Source: Nereocystis luetkeana (lineage: Eukaryota > Sar > Phaeophyceae > Laminariales > Laminariaceae). Taken from it: 64,000 nt of DNA. Positions 50,329-57,800 of the stretch are shown one piece after another. Location of the stretch: NCBI GenBank assembly GCA_031213475.1, contig JARUPZ010000005.1:7498988-7562987 (forward strand), written 5' to 3'. The translations under genes were made by a program, and so were the position numbers. How positions within the stretch are numbered: the first letter of the stretch is position 1; each line of letters opens with the position of its first letter. A model generated the notes under the pieces. That model did not search any database, was not told where the DNA came from, and was given only the letters and a program-made list of their open reading frames with translations.

Positions 50329-53300
50329 CTTCATGATGCCGGCTCTTGTCGTCTGTGGGACTGGGTCATCAATGGCATTTCACTCACACGAACAGATCAT
50401 CAACGATCCCCACTTCAAAAAACGATCTACCGTCAGTATATAGCAATGACTGTAGGGCGAAGAAATTTTCTTGCCCTGTGGTACGGTCTGGCTGGTGTAC
50501 TCTAGCTCATGTTGCCGCCGGATGGGAGTGTTATTTTACTCTGCGTGGTTTGCTGTAGGACATGCGTCCTGGGGGGGATATGTACCTTGAGTCTCATCTC
50601 ATTCCGGGTGAGGGCGGGGGGAGGAAGGGGGGGGGCGTGTACTCGATAGGAGAGATGTACTAGATCTCATGCATGGCCGTAGTTGTGTATGACCATAGAG
50701 GTTGGCTTTGCGTTTACGTGTGGTGTTGCTGTTGGCTTGTGTTTTTACACTACAAATGAAGAAATAAAATAGCATCCGTGAGATCGAGGAACTTCGTCGA
50801 AAACTCATACCTTGCGAGCTGTTTTGAGTCATGCTTGGATCGCGCGTACCTGGCGGCTGGCATGCGCTATGATTAGGGGGGTTTGCTTTGGCGTTTATCC
50901 CTTTCAAGGCAAAAACTAAAGTCCTCGTGTTGGGGACAAAACTACTCATAATTTGAGTGGGGTGTCTCCCTAACGGGACTGCGGTCCCAAAAGTTTTTCA
51001 TGTCAAATGGCTTTTTATAACACCAATAACATCGTTTCTGGTCTCCCCCCTCGCATTTTTTTGTTTTCGCTTTGGTTGTCCGTGCATGTTCTTTTTCGGC
51101 CTACGCAACCTTCTTTTTGATTTTGTCCTGAATTTTGCCGCCCCTGCCGCCAGTCTTTTCTGAGCATCTCTCCCGGGAAGGGGAAGCGGTCGCACATTAC
51201 GCTCAAGGGCTGGTTCGGGGGTGACGCGACGGAGGTCTTCTGCGGCGAGGAAGTGAGTGTGTTCTGCTGGTGCTACAGGTGTTGTCGGTGGTGGTGGTGG
51301 TGGTGGTGGTGGTGGTGGTGGCGGTGGTGGTGGTGGTGGTGGTGGTGGTGGTGGCGGTGGTGGTGGTGGTGGTGGAGGTGGGGGTAGTTGTGGTGGTGGT
51401 GATAGTAGTGGCGGTGGCGGGGGTGATGGTGGTGATGGTGGTGGTGGTGGTGGGGGTGGTGGTGGTGGTGGTGGTGGTGGTGGTGGTGGTGGTGGTGGAG
51501 GTGGTGGTGGTGGTGGTGGTGGTGGTGGTGGTGGTGGTGGTGGTGGTGGTGGTGGTGGTGGTGGTGGTAGTGTTCGTGATAGTGTTCGTGGTAGTGTTGA
51601 TGGTGTTGATGGTGTTGGGGGTGGTGGTATTGGTGGTTTGTTGATCTGATGTTGATGTTGCTGTGCTTGTTCGTGCTCGTTTCCAGGGGACGACAGCGGT
51701 GGAGCCCGAGCAGAGCTCCATCAACAGGCGCGTGGACCCCCACGCGACGGTGATGAACGAGCTTGCGGAGATGAGGTGGGCTGTAGAGGGGGGTGGGGGG
51801 GGAGGGGAGGGGGTGGGGCGGGGCGGGAGGGAGAGATAGAGTGGCGAGGGATTCAGGTGTTGAAATTATGCTAGAGGGAGAGAGAGGGGGAGACAGAGAA
51901 TAGCAGAGGCGGAAAACACACACAGACTGACGGAGAATGGCGGAGGCGCGCTGATTCGCAGACAGACACCCCGACAGAGAGAGAGAGAAGAGGCAGAGAC
52001 AGCGAGAGGGAGAGCTGGAGGGAGGTAAAAAATATGTCAAGGAGGACGATTTATTTCCGTCGGTCGAGCTAACCTTCCTTTTTGTGTATTGTCTTGTCTT
52101 ATCTTGCCTTGTCTTGTCTTGTCTTGTTTTGTCTTGCGTTGTCTTGTCTCGTCTTGTCTTGTCTTGCCTTGCCGTTTCTTGCCTTGTCTTGCCTTGTCTT
52201 GCGTTGTTCTTGTCTTGTCTTGCCTTGCCGTGTCTCGCCTTGCTGGGTCTTATCTCGTCTTGCGTCGTCTTGTCTTGCCTTGTCTCGTCTTGCGTTGTCT
52301 TGTCTTGCCGTGTCTTGCCTTGCTGTGTCTTGCCTTATCTTGCCGTGCCTTGTCTTGTCTTGTCTTGTCTTGTCTTTGTTTTGTCTTGTCTTGTCTCATC
52401 TTCGTTTTGCCCCCGCAAGCCTTGACTATGACCCCCCCCGTTTTTTTCCGCGAACAAACAGGGAGATCATGGAGAGGCTCGTAAAACGCGGTGGCTTGCG
52501 GCGCGCGCCGGAGGGCACCGAGGACAGCAACGTATCGACCAGTGACAACCAGGAGTCCAGCTTCCGGAGGCGGCAGGCGGGGATGCTCGACGCGCAGGGG
52601 AAGGGTCTGTCGCAGCTGCGGCTCAGCACTCAGGGCCGTAAGGCTTCGGCCGGCTCTGTATCAGCGAGCGCGATGCAGGTGGGGGGGGGGGGGGGGTGGA
52701 CTCCCGATATGTTTTGTTTTTTTCGTAGTAGTGGCGGGGCTGTTGGCTGGGGTAGGGGGTGGTATGGCTGAGAGAAGGGGCGGTTGGGGTGGGCGAGCGG
52801 GTGAAGATGGCATGCTGCAGGAGCGCACACTCAGCGGTGGCTGTTATATATCTGGTGATTCGTGTTTATACCCACCAAAAACACGAAGAGCTGTGGGATC
52901 GAGGATTTCGTCGAAAATCGTATTTTTTGTAAGCTGTGTGTGCGATAAATCGATCCGTGTTGTCTAGGTGGCGGCGGGGGGGGGGGGGGGGGTTGTTTGG
53001 TTGGCACGTTTTCGATGGTGCTTACTATTGCTGATATTCGCTGACATACCCTAAACTTTATCTTTCTCCGCCCCCCCCCCCCCCCCCCCCCCCCCCCCGC
53101 TCTTCATGCTCCGTCCCGGCATTGTAGGGATGCAAGGGTCTATGGTCATACGACTACGGCCATGCATGAGATCGAGTACGTCTCTCCTATCGGGTACACC
53201 CCCCCCCCTCCTTTATAGATTTCGAGAGCGTGTTGACGAACCTCTCGGAACGAAATCATCCCCCCCCCCCTCCCCTTTTCCTCTAAACCATACACCGTGG

Positions 53301-55267
53301 GTAACGCCTTCTCTCTCGGTGCGTGGTGCGTAAAGCGTAGTTACGTATACACATGTGTAAAACATACGATTGGTCTTCTACGGGGGGCATAGTAAGTAGG
53401 GGCAAGTATTGTTAGTAAAAAGAGCGAAATATACAGGTTTTTGTGTGCACCGTAGGTCCTATTTACTGTGGTCCCCCGTACTAGACGTCTCCTGTAGACT
53501 TGCTCTCTTTTTTGTTTCTGTGTCACAGCCTGCAGCCACAGCATAGTATGTACTATTACGGGGGACCATAGTTAATAGGACCCAATATTGTTAGTAAAAA
53601 GGGTTGAATATATAAGTTTTTATGTATACCATAGGTCCTATTTAACATGGTCCCCCGTGATAACATCTCTTGTTAAATGCGTAGGATGAAAAATCTGGCG
53701 GGCAATTGGGTTCGCTGATGGATGATGAGGAGGGTGGTGCTGTCGTCGTTGGGTAGAAAGAAGTACGAGCAAAGGTTTCAGGCGAAGACTACGAGTACTA
53801 CAGGGGAGCGTATCTAGCGATCGCTTCAAAATGTGGCGCCTGACGATACAGGGGGATACCTGGTTCCTTTTTAGGTCCCTCGTGGAGTCTGATCGCTGTC
53901 GGTATGTATACCTTTTATGATATAGGCGAAGCTGATTCGTGGGTAACTCCCGCCGTCGGCCGGACGCCTTTCCGCGCGGTTTCTTCGCCGGAACAAGCCC
54001 CAGCCCCGCGTGCGCCCGTCGGCGCCGCAGGTTCGCCCGCTCCCCCGCCCGCACGCGTCCCGTCCCGTGCGCGAAGTCGTAGACGAAATCTTCGCGAAAT
54101 GCTGCACTGCTCTCTCAGCGTTTTGGCGCCTCCCGCCCCCCCCCCCCCCCCCCCCCCCCTGTAATATTTGCTGTTGTGGGGGGGCATGTGTGGTGTGGAA
54201 ACATAGATAACTTAGGGGGGTAGATACATGTTGTTTTGGGTTTATCGCGGGTTCTGATTGGTATGTATTGCTATGCCCCTTCCCTTGCCCTCACACCCAC
54301 CGTAGTGGCGATGCCACTGGTAGATGAAGTAACCTTTTTTTTGGTGGTGTGGAAGCACACACTGCGTGCGTACAGTAGATATTTGGAGTGAGCTCTAGGT
54401 ATTTGAAATTCCGAAACGGCCTGCACTGTGGCTCAACAGGCTCCTTCCCTCCCTCCCTCCCTGCCTCCCTCCCCCCCTCCCTCTCTCTCCCCGCCTTTCT
54501 GCCTTCCTGCCTTCCTGGCTTTCTTCCTCCCCTCCCCCCCTCCCTCTCCCTCCCTGCCTTTCTACCTTCCTGCCTTCCTTGCTTTCTTCCCCCCCTCCCC
54601 CACCTCCCCGCGTTCTTCCCCGTCTCCCTAACGTTGTTGCTCGGGGCGGCTCACGACGGCTACAACAACCACTATGCTGCTTCCTACCTGCCTGCCTCCC
54701 CGCTCGCTAAAAACTGGCGTGTATTACACGCTAACGACCGGGCATTCATACATTTTGGGGTGTCGGGGATTATATTCAAATATGTTTTTGGTTCTCTTTT
54801 TTTGCTGTGTTGTTTTTGTTCGTTCTAACTAATTTATGGATTACGAAACGACGAAACAAAAAAAACTTTTCGTTTCCTAAACAAAATGAAAATGAATGAA
54901 TGAATCAATTAATTGATTGAAAATTACAAAATAACGAAACTAAAACTTTTATTTTCTAAAATAAAATGATGTGAAATTCAATCTAAAATAAAATGATGTG
55001 AAATTCAATCAATCAATTACTTAATTACGTAATTAATCAATTTATAAAATGACAAAACTTAACAAAAAACGAAAATAACAATAAAAATAAAATTGAAAAT
55101 AAAAATAAAAATAAAAGGAGTGGAGAGAAAAGGCGCGGGGCGTTCAGGAGCAGGCTCAATCCAGGCGGGGCGTGGTCAGGGCACAGGCCGTCATCCGAGG
55201 CTACCTAACACGCTCCAAATCTCGAGCGAAGTTCCTGCCTGACAACCTGGAGGAAATTGGGGACTGA
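24169..55267 (+). CDS. PH domain-ankyrin repeat-TRP-type cation channel with IQ motif, about 22 exons
   Basis: Exons rebuilt by hand: 24169-24390, 25952-26359, 26942-27204, 28717-28824, 31006-31108, 32807-33009, 34288-34453, 34937-35085, 35927-36038, 37903-38034, 39059-39174, 39735-39858, 40364-40467, 41455-41614, 42170-42325, 42613-42740, 48787-48892, 50195-50287, 51154-51252, 51687-51775, 52462-52678, 55148-55267. Every junction keeps phase, giving 1,125 residues and a TGA stop. Order of domains: PH-like fold, acidic/Gly/Ser linker, four or five ankyrin repeats, pre-S1 linker, six membrane helices with a pore loop between S5 and S6, basic tail, IQ motif. The few basic residues in S4 and the ankyrin N-terminus point to the TRP superfamily rather than voltage-gated channels. 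Likely a membrane cation channel bound by phosphoinositide and calmodulin (inference from domains). Weakest parts: the start codon, exons 3-4 and the last intron. Confidence 0.85.
25952..26359 (+). CDS. Channel gene exon 2: second half of PH-like domain plus TASR repeats
   Basis: Acceptor TTTTGCAG|GCG after a 20-T tract. Encodes [20 protein letters not shown] and [20 protein letters not shown], the latter matching the amphipathic C-terminal helix of PH domains with its conserved Trp. Then come [13 protein letters not shown] repeats from a 12-bp DNA repeat (26100-26215) and an Ala/Gly-rich tail to the donor AGG|GTGAGC. The repeat could be excluded by an undetected earlier donor. Confidence 0.7.
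26100..26215 (+). repeat. 12-bp coding repeat ACGGCGTCACGG
   Basis: About nine imperfect copies give Thr-Ala-Ser-Arg repeats within exon 2 of the channel gene. Confidence 0.8.
26942..27204 (+). CDS. Channel gene exon 3: acidic, Gly- and Ser-rich linker
   Basis: Acceptor CCCCAAG|ACC after a long C/T tract; donor CGACG|GTGAGC. Encodes [18 protein letters not shown], a Gly-rich stretch and [16 protein letters not shown] second frame over the first half ([20 protein letters not shown]) also looks protein-like but stops at 27090 and lacks a good donor. Phase 0 in, phase 2 out. Confidence 0.6.
27876..28229 (+). CDS. Possible extra channel-gene exon, partial duplicate of exon 3
   Basis: Acceptor CGTGACAG|G, donor GGCAG|GTGCGG, phase 2 in and phase 2 out, so it can be spliced in or skipped without changing frame. 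Encodes [16 protein letters not shown], an Ala run, a long Gly run and [20 protein letters not shown], then ECDCKWC. The K-ASAAFRR end repeats the VSAAFRR end of exon 3, and both follow Gly-rich segments. Adds 118 residues if used. Transcript support would be needed. Confidence 0.35.
28717..28824 (+). CDS. Tentative channel gene exon 4: basic linker
   Basis: Acceptor GTACGCAG|C, donor GACCG|GTGCGC. Only the frame that fits both neighbouring phases is open across the interval, reading [20 protein letters not shown] and [16 protein letters not shown]. No family match. A competing frame ([13 protein letters not shown]) in the second half looks more protein-like but has a stop before it and the wrong exit phase. 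Confidence 0.45.
28877..29010. repeat. (GGTTGGTC)n array
   Basis: Imperfect GGTTGGTCGGTC units in a channel intron. Related short arrays (GGAT)n at 26550-26578 and (TCAA)n at 26728-26758 lie upstream. Confidence 0.85.
29630..30965. repeat. Element D, short copies (end fragments)
   Basis: At least four fragments: 29632-29690 and 29938-29985 in reverse, 30656-30745 and 30785-30965 forward. Each retains the CATGCATG...TATCGAGTAC end next to a poly-C or poly-G run. Further fragments lie at 39993-40110, 41655-41700, 41735-41830, 50638-50698, 53105-53205 and 55550-55745. Confidence 0.75.
30131..30483. mobile_element. Element F, fold-back element
   Basis: Terminal repeats ATTCCACACCTCGA and TCTGAGGTGTGGAAT. 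Both arms consist of degenerate 12-14-bp units of the type AGATCATCTACAG, and in inverted orientation GATCTGTAGATGATC, so the whole 353 bp can fold back. A related left end (ACTCCACACCTCGAACGAAT) with GATCTA-type units is at 21923. It lies in a channel intron. Confidence 0.8.
31006..31108 (+). CDS. Channel gene exon 5: first ankyrin repeat
   Basis: Acceptor CCTGCAG|G, donor CAG|GTATGC. Encodes [12 protein letters not shown] then [20 protein letters not shown], the helix-loop-helix of an ankyrin repeat (L-x-x-A-V ... V-x-Y-L-L). Confidence 0.9.
32085..32605 (+). repeat. Element D, long copy 1
   Basis: Dispersed repeat of about 540 bp. Its start is TATAGGTTGGGCTGGCGTCG, its middle CAAGAGGCGGTTACATGG, and its end CGTCCCGGCATTGTAGGGA...CATGCATGATATCGAG then TCTCCTATCGAGTAC before a C run. 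No open frame. Lies in a channel-gene intron. Origin (SINE-like or other) not resolved. Confidence 0.8.
32807..33009 (+). CDS. Channel gene exon 6: ankyrin repeats
   Basis: Preceded by an 18-base C tract and CAG. Encodes [40 protein letters not shown] and [29 protein letters not shown] is a standard ankyrin repeat junction. Donor AA|GTGAGA, phase 2. Confidence 0.95.
33070..33388. mobile_element. Element A cluster, copy 9 (one copy inside another, a third abutting)
   Basis: An outer copy starts at ATTACAGGGGGACCATAG, is interrupted after AATATTGCCAGTTATTAA by a complete inner copy (about 33119-33228), and resumes at AGTAAAAATGCTT to end near 33295. A third copy lacking its left end (GTAAATAGGACCTACGG...) follows to 33388. 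It sits in a channel-gene intron just after the exon ending at 33009. Confidence 0.85.
34288..34453 (+). CDS. Channel gene exon 7: ankyrin repeat
   Basis: Completes K from the previous exon and reads [20 protein letters not shown] then [23 protein letters not shown] and the GH turn are textbook ankyrin consensus. Donor AGG|GTGAGG. Confidence 0.95.
34660..34870. repeat. (CCCAT)n array next to a splice acceptor
   Basis: CCCAT pentamers, fading at the left end into CATAC and TCCAT words, upstream of exon 8. Confidence 0.85.
34937..35085 (+). CDS. Channel gene exon 8: ankyrin repeat
   Basis: Acceptor TCCACAG|ATG follows a (CCCAT)n array. Encodes [20 protein letters not shown] and [20 protein letters not shown]. 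Donor GG|GTAAGC, phase 2. Confidence 0.92.
35432..35890. repeat. (TTTG)n then (CTCTCC)n array
   Basis: Seven TTTG units followed by about 420 bp of almost pure CTCTCC hexamers with later C expansions, ending about 30 bp before the exon 9 acceptor. Confidence 0.95.
35927..36038 (+). CDS. Channel gene exon 9: end of ankyrin region
   Basis: Acceptor GTGCACAG|A. Encodes [20 protein letters not shown] and [17 protein letters not shown], a Cys-containing linker after the last repeat. Donor GCG|GTAAGG. Lies 30 bp after a 430-bp (CTCTCC)n array. Confidence 0.9.
36608..36725. mobile_element. Element A, copy 10, with TACCWGGTA insertion
   Basis: TGTTACGGGGGACCATAG to CATGGCCCCCCGTTATGG. The core reads AATATATACCAGGTAGGTTT against AATATATAGGTTT in copies 8 and 13: a clean 7-bp insertion at TA. 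Confidence 0.9.
36996..37091. mobile_element. Element C, copy 5
   Basis: TAACCCCTTTAGGACCGCAG to CTGCAGTCCTGAAAGGGTTAA; nearly complete palindrome. Confidence 0.88.
37903..38034 (+). CDS. Channel gene exon 10: linker to membrane domain
   Basis: Acceptor GTTATGCAG|GTG. Encodes [20 protein letters not shown] and [17 protein letters not shown]. Only a donor at GAG|GTTCGT (unusual +3/+4) keeps frame with exon 11. A better donor 9 bp on (GG|GTAATA) breaks the frame. Confidence 0.85.
38463..38690. mobile_element. Element A, copy 11, split by element C
   Basis: The outer copy reads ATATTGTTA | element C | TAGTAAAAATGG; removing C and one TA restores the consensus TTGTTAGTAAAAATGG. It also has a variant insertion TACCAAGGTA in the right half. 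Confidence 0.9.
38506..38602. mobile_element. Element C, copy 6, inserted in element A
   Basis: A 97-bp palindrome, TTAACCCTTTTAGAACCGCA to GTTCTAAAAGGGTTAA, inserted in a TA of element A copy 11 with TA duplicated on each side. Confidence 0.92.
38712..38809. mobile_element. Element C, copy 7
   Basis: TTAACCCCTTTAGAACCGCA to TGCGGTTCTAAAAGGGTTAA. No flanking TA is visible here, so TTAA could instead be the duplicated target for this copy. Confidence 0.88.
39059..39174 (+). CDS. Channel gene exon 11: pre-S1 segment
   Basis: Encodes [20 protein letters not shown] and [18 protein letters not shown]. The pattern SPL-x-x-L ... HP-x-L-F ... VV-x-x-L-x-x-KW-x-x-FG is the pre-S1 region shared by ankyrin-bearing TRP channels. 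Donor CACAG|GTAAGG. Confidence 0.92.
39536..39715. mobile_element. Element A, copy 12 (rearranged)
   Basis: Two partial left arms in tandem followed by one right arm ending CTATGGCCCCCCGCAAC. It contains TACCCGGTA, a CCSGG-type variant of the 7-bp insertion, where related copies have TA. Confidence 0.75.
39735..39858 (+). CDS. Channel gene exon 12: transmembrane helix S1
   Basis: Encodes [20 protein letters not shown] then [11 protein letters not shown]; the hydrophobic run from LALSG to IICGG is S1. Donor AAG|GTAAAG, phase 0. Confidence 0.92.
40364..40467 (+). CDS. Channel gene exon 13: S2
   Basis: Acceptor GACTGCAG|GTG. Encodes [20 protein letters not shown] then [14 protein letters not shown]. 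Donor AA|GTGAGA. Confidence 0.9.
40665..41205 (+). repeat. Element D, long copy 2
   Basis: Same order of blocks as the copy at 32085, ending CATGCATGAGATCGAGTAC, ATCTCTCCTATCGAGTAC and a C run, between the S2 and S3 exons. Confidence 0.82.
41455..41614 (+). CDS. Channel gene exon 14: S3 and acidic loop
   Basis: Encodes [20 protein letters not shown] then [20 protein letters not shown] and [13 protein letters not shown]. The W-N-L motif before the helix and the hydrophobic run identify S3. The acidic segment follows. Donor ATC|GTGAGT. Confidence 0.93.
42170..42325 (+). CDS. Channel gene exon 15: S4 and S5
   Basis: Encodes [40 protein letters not shown] and [13 protein letters not shown]-x-x-x-R-x-x-x-G-x-F-I-x-V-I-x-x-M-I is the S4-S5 linker pattern of TRP channels; S4 lacks the regular Arg ladder of voltage sensors. 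Donor GAG|GTACAT. Confidence 0.95.
42346..42505. repeat. (AGT)n array
   Basis: About 50 AGT triplets in the intron between S5 and pore exons. Confidence 0.95.
42613..42740 (+). CDS. Channel gene exon 16: pore helix and selectivity filter
   Basis: Encodes [20 protein letters not shown] then [21 protein letters not shown]-x-x-V-W-x-S-M-V-S-L-F-x-M-S-M-G-E is the pore helix and filter, with a GE pair where TRP channels have GD or GE. Donor ACAG|GTGAGC, phase 2. The following intron is the largest in the gene (6,046 bp). Confidence 0.95.
43908..44148 (-). CDS. Last exon of a minus-strand Cys/His metal-binding protein, inside a channel intron
   Basis: Acceptor TTGGTCAG|G, 80 codons to TAG at 43908. 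Encodes [20 protein letters not shown], then [20 protein letters not shown] and a basic tail. C-x2-C-x12-C-x4-H-x2-C-x2-H is a zinc-binding spacing of the RING/PHD/B-box kind. Only part of a cross-brace domain is visible, so the subfamily is not assigned. The exon lies on the opposite strand within the 6-kb intron between channel exons 16 and 17. Confidence 0.75.
44640..46200. repeat. CAG/CAA-rich imperfect minisatellite
   Basis: Recurring modules: GGCGGTAGACA, CTGTCTCGGTGTGGAAAG, AACGCAGGCTGTA and GCGCCACCAAGTCGTGTTCT, separated by CAGCAG/CAACAA runs, at least three copies each in the 6-kb channel intron. Confidence 0.75.
46267..46387 (-). CDS. Upstream exon of the minus-strand Cys-rich protein
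   Basis: Donor GGCG|GTGAGT. Encodes [20 protein letters not shown] then [11 protein letters not shown], with another C-x2-C pair preceded by KDC as in the 43908 exon. It starts either at an ATG (46387, MRARHLPRQ) or at an acceptor GGCAG|CGG (46360). It leaves in phase 1 while the 43908 exon enters in phase 2, so at least one exon lies between. A candidate at about 44354-44397 (ending AAAGAC|GTAAGG) fits the phases. Confidence 0.6.
48787..48892 (+). CDS. Channel gene exon 17: S6
   Basis: Encodes [20 protein letters not shown] then [23 protein letters not shown] is the S6 gate signature of TRP channels. The only exit in phase with exon 18 is GAG|GCAAGG, a GC-AG intron. Confidence 0.95.
49930..50038. 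mobile_element. Element A, copy 13
   Basis: CTACTACGGGGGACCATAG to CTATGGCCCCCCGTAATA in the intron after the S6 exon. Confidence 0.9.
50195..50287 (+). CDS. Channel gene exon 18: post-S6 helix
   Basis: Acceptor CGTGCAG|GTG, donor AAG|GTGAGA. Encodes [20 protein letters not shown] then [11 protein letters not shown]; this resembles the TRP-box position, with a Trp after a helix. Confidence 0.9.
50904..50995. mobile_element. Element C, copy 8 (decayed)
   Basis: TTGGGGACAAAACTACTCAT and TAACGGGACTGCGGTCCCAA remain from the two arms. Confidence 0.65.
51154..51252 (+). CDS. Channel gene exon 19: cytosolic tail
   Basis: Acceptor CCGCCAG|TCT, donor GAA|GTGAGT. Encodes [20 protein letters not shown] then [13 protein letters not shown]. 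Confidence 0.88.
51284..51640. repeat. (GGT)n array
   Basis: About 110 GGT-type triplets in the intron between exons 19 and 20. The transcript would be G-rich and may form stacked G structures (inference). Confidence 0.95.
51687..51775 (+). CDS. Channel gene exon 20: cytosolic tail
   Basis: Acceptor TTTCCAG|GGG, donor ATGAG|GTGGGC. Encodes [20 protein letters not shown] then TVMNELAEM; starts the tail helix that continues in exon 21 as [13 protein letters not shown]. Confidence 0.88.
52084..52400. repeat. (CTTGT)n array
   Basis: Imperfect CTTGT/CTTGC pentamers upstream of exon 21. Confidence 0.92.
52462..52678 (+). CDS. Channel gene exon 21: Ser/Gln-rich tail
   Basis: Acceptor ACAAACAG|G, donor CAG|GTGGGG. 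Encodes [40 protein letters not shown] and [14 protein letters not shown]. The basic and Ser-rich sequence looks like a regulated disordered tail. Confidence 0.85.
53376..53485. mobile_element. Element A, copy 14
   Basis: TCTACGGGGGGCATAGTAAG to CTGTGGTCCCCCGTACTAG; somewhat diverged. Confidence 0.85.
53551..53664. mobile_element. Element A, copy 15
   Basis: TATTACGGGGGACCATAG to ACATGGTCCCCCGTGATA, 65 bp from copy 14. Confidence 0.9.
54440..54620. repeat. CCTT/CCCT-rich array
   Basis: TTCCCTCCCTCC-type pyrimidine repeat in the last intron of the channel gene, followed by AT-rich sequence (54840-55130) with a direct duplication of TCTAAAATAAAATGATGTGA. Confidence 0.85.
55148..55267 (+). CDS. 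Channel gene last exon: IQ motif and stop
   Basis: Encodes [20 protein letters not shown] then [19 protein letters not shown] and TGA at 55265-55267. [11 protein letters not shown] fits the IQ calmodulin-binding pattern with V for I at the first position. Three in-phase or near acceptors (GTTCAG, GAGCAG, ATCCAG) leave the exact start open. A further phase-compatible exon at 54031-54161 ([20 protein letters not shown] plus a Pro run) could lie before it. Confidence 0.8.
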   Translation, partial: EQAQSRRGVVRAQAVIRGYLTRSKSRAKFLPDNLEEIGD

Positions 55268-57254
55268 GATCAGAGGAGGGGCGTGATTCTCTGGAGGGGG
55301 GGGGGGGGGGGGGGGGGCGAGGGAGGAGGGGAAGGGGGGGGGGGGGGAGGGAGGGAGATTTTCTCTTCGTGATATTTTTCAGTGGGGTTGCTTGTTTTGT
55401 GCATACAGTAGTTGGTGTTGTCCTCCTCCGTCTATTGATGGCCAAAGACAGGAGTAGGCATCTGTCAGTCGGTAGTAGTCTTCGTGCTCGTGGTTTAGTT
55501 AGATGCGGAGGCATGATTCGCTGGAGGGGGGGGAAGGGGGGACGGGCGAGGTATACTCGATATCGTGCATGGCCGTAGTCGTGTGACCTTAGGCCCTGGC
55601 GTCCGTACAATGCCGGGACGGGGCACGTCGGGATTTTACCGACCGGGCAGGCATTTGCTTGCATCAAGCGCGAAGCGAAACGTTAGTTGTTTTGGGCAAA
55701 TCGAATGAAGGGCGAGCTGCATCCTACTAAGAACCGCTTTTGAGGCGGTTGTCTTGCACGTGGGAGACGGGGGGGGGGGGGGGGTCGGGGAAATATTCGT
55801 GACTTATTTTCGTTGATTTACCAGGTATTTATCACTCGAATCTCTCGACTTAAACACAGGCGTGGACGTTTGGTCTGATTTACGCATGGTTTTGCTGGAT
55901 GTGGGTTTCTGGCTTCGGAGGCGTGGTCAGCGGGCAGGGAAAAGGGGGGGGCAGGGGAAGTGTTTCCTTGTACTATATATTGTTCTGTCGTTTTTGTTGT
56001 GACGTGCTGTGATGTTTTTGCATTAGCGCTAAGTTTTTTAGTTCGGTATTTCATGCCTGTGGTGGTTGTTTCGTATCTGTCTTGTACTTGTTTTTAGTGT
56101 GGGGACGGAATCGGCCCCGTCCTTGTCAGTAAACCGCACTCAATCCACTCACGCGTATTATGAAATATGTATTTGTGTTTATACTCGGAAGGTGGAGGCG
56201 TCGGGGGGGGGGAGAGAGGACACGGGGGGGGAGGGGTAGCTTGATGGTCGTTGTAAAAAGCAGAACAAGCCAACTGCCATCGTAACCAGCTAATGCTTTT
56301 CTCTGAGTCGTAGTACTGCTGTAATTCGATAATGGGATGTGCAGGATGGAGGGTAGACGGTCACACCCGAGGGATACATTCTGGCATTTTTGTTGTTGTG
56401 CCATCTCGTGGTTTGGTGTTCGTGGCGATTCTGGTTGCGCGGCAGTCGAGGGTGCCGCAACCGTGTCCGGAGTGAGAGGACAGGTCCTTACCTCCCCTCC
56501 CCCCCCGCTGCATGCACCCACGCCGGCCTACTATTTGTTGCTCGGCAGGTTTTGTTTGCTTGACAGTCTGTGCGTACTTCCTTAGTGGTGGGTGTGGGGT
56601 CGGCTAGACGCGGTAATACGCCGCCGAAAAAGGGTATACTACACGGCAGCAGCAACAGCAGCAGCAGCAGCAGCAGCACAGACGCTTGTTTGGGTGCTCA
56701 CCCAGGAGTAGCACTTGACACCTATATATAGGAGCTACCGTGCACCACTCTGCAGTGTTTTTTCTTGTTAAACGTTAATGTACAAAGAGTACTTTATGTA
56801 TGGGGGCATAGTGGTATACCGCAACGGCAACAACAGCAGCAGCAGCAGCACAAGCAGCGCAGACACCTCTTGGAGCCGGAATGTTGTAGCTCGACAGCCG
56901 TAGCACAGGGGCCTGGGTGACAGCTAAAGCCCGCCGTAGCGCAAGAGTCCCCGATGCAGTTCCGTACTACTAGTACGACCGTTAGTACCTCAGTATGGCA
57001 GTACTGGTAGTAGTAGTGGTGTAAACTTTAACTTTTCTTTTAATTCTCCTTTTTTTTTCAACTCCCGACGCCGTGACCCGTAGAACCCTTCGCCTTGCCT
57101 TGGTCGGAGCTCTGACCCGCGGTCTATAGAGCGCCCGACTGTTGGAGGTGTGTGTCTCTGATGGGAGTAGGAGCGGTGTTCCGTCTCGAAAGGGATGCGT
57201 GGTCAATGGTCAAATGACTAAGGCAAGCAACCAATAAGTACGCCCCCCCCCTTT

Positions 57255-57800
57255 TTGACATAGATATAGGTTGGGTTGGCGTCGGTTGGGCACGATACTG
57301 TATACCATGCCGCTCACCACTTAAGCTGGACAACCAGGGTACCGTTTTTTTTTTTAGTGTTGTTTCCCCTCTATGGCCGGCGCTCATGGATGGTGGTCGA
57401 GTTTGATCATTGGTGGGGGTAGAGGTCCTTCACTCCGCACAAGGGGAATGATCGTAACACGTACTGGTAGTGTTTATGGTGAGGCACCCAAGAGGCCGTA
57501 ACATAGTGCGCCCGTTGCCTGTCGTATCTGGAAGTGGCCACACCCGAAATTAGATGAACTCATTGGAGCTGTCATTCATATGCGACTCCGCCTCGCTAGC
57601 GGTTCTTGGTACAGTGCAGCTAGCTTACCCTTCATGCGACTCGCCGGACACCTCATGTTTCACTTCGCGCTTGGTGCAAGCGATCTGTCTGGTCGGTGAA
57701 AACCCAACGTGCTCCGTCCCGGCATTGCAGGGATGCGAGGGTCTATGGTCATATGGTCATACGGCTACGGCCATGCATGATGTCGAATACCCCCCTCCCT
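57255..57800 (+). repeat. Element D, long copy 3
   Basis: Third long copy downstream of the channel gene, beginning TAGGTTGGGTTGGCGTCGG and ending at CATGCATGATGTCGAATACC. Confidence 0.8.

Noticed and set aside
51203..51724. His-, Thr-, Gly- and Val-only frames over the GGT array
   Set aside because: All six frames are open because the repeat lacks stops. The array lies in a channel intron between phase-matched exons.
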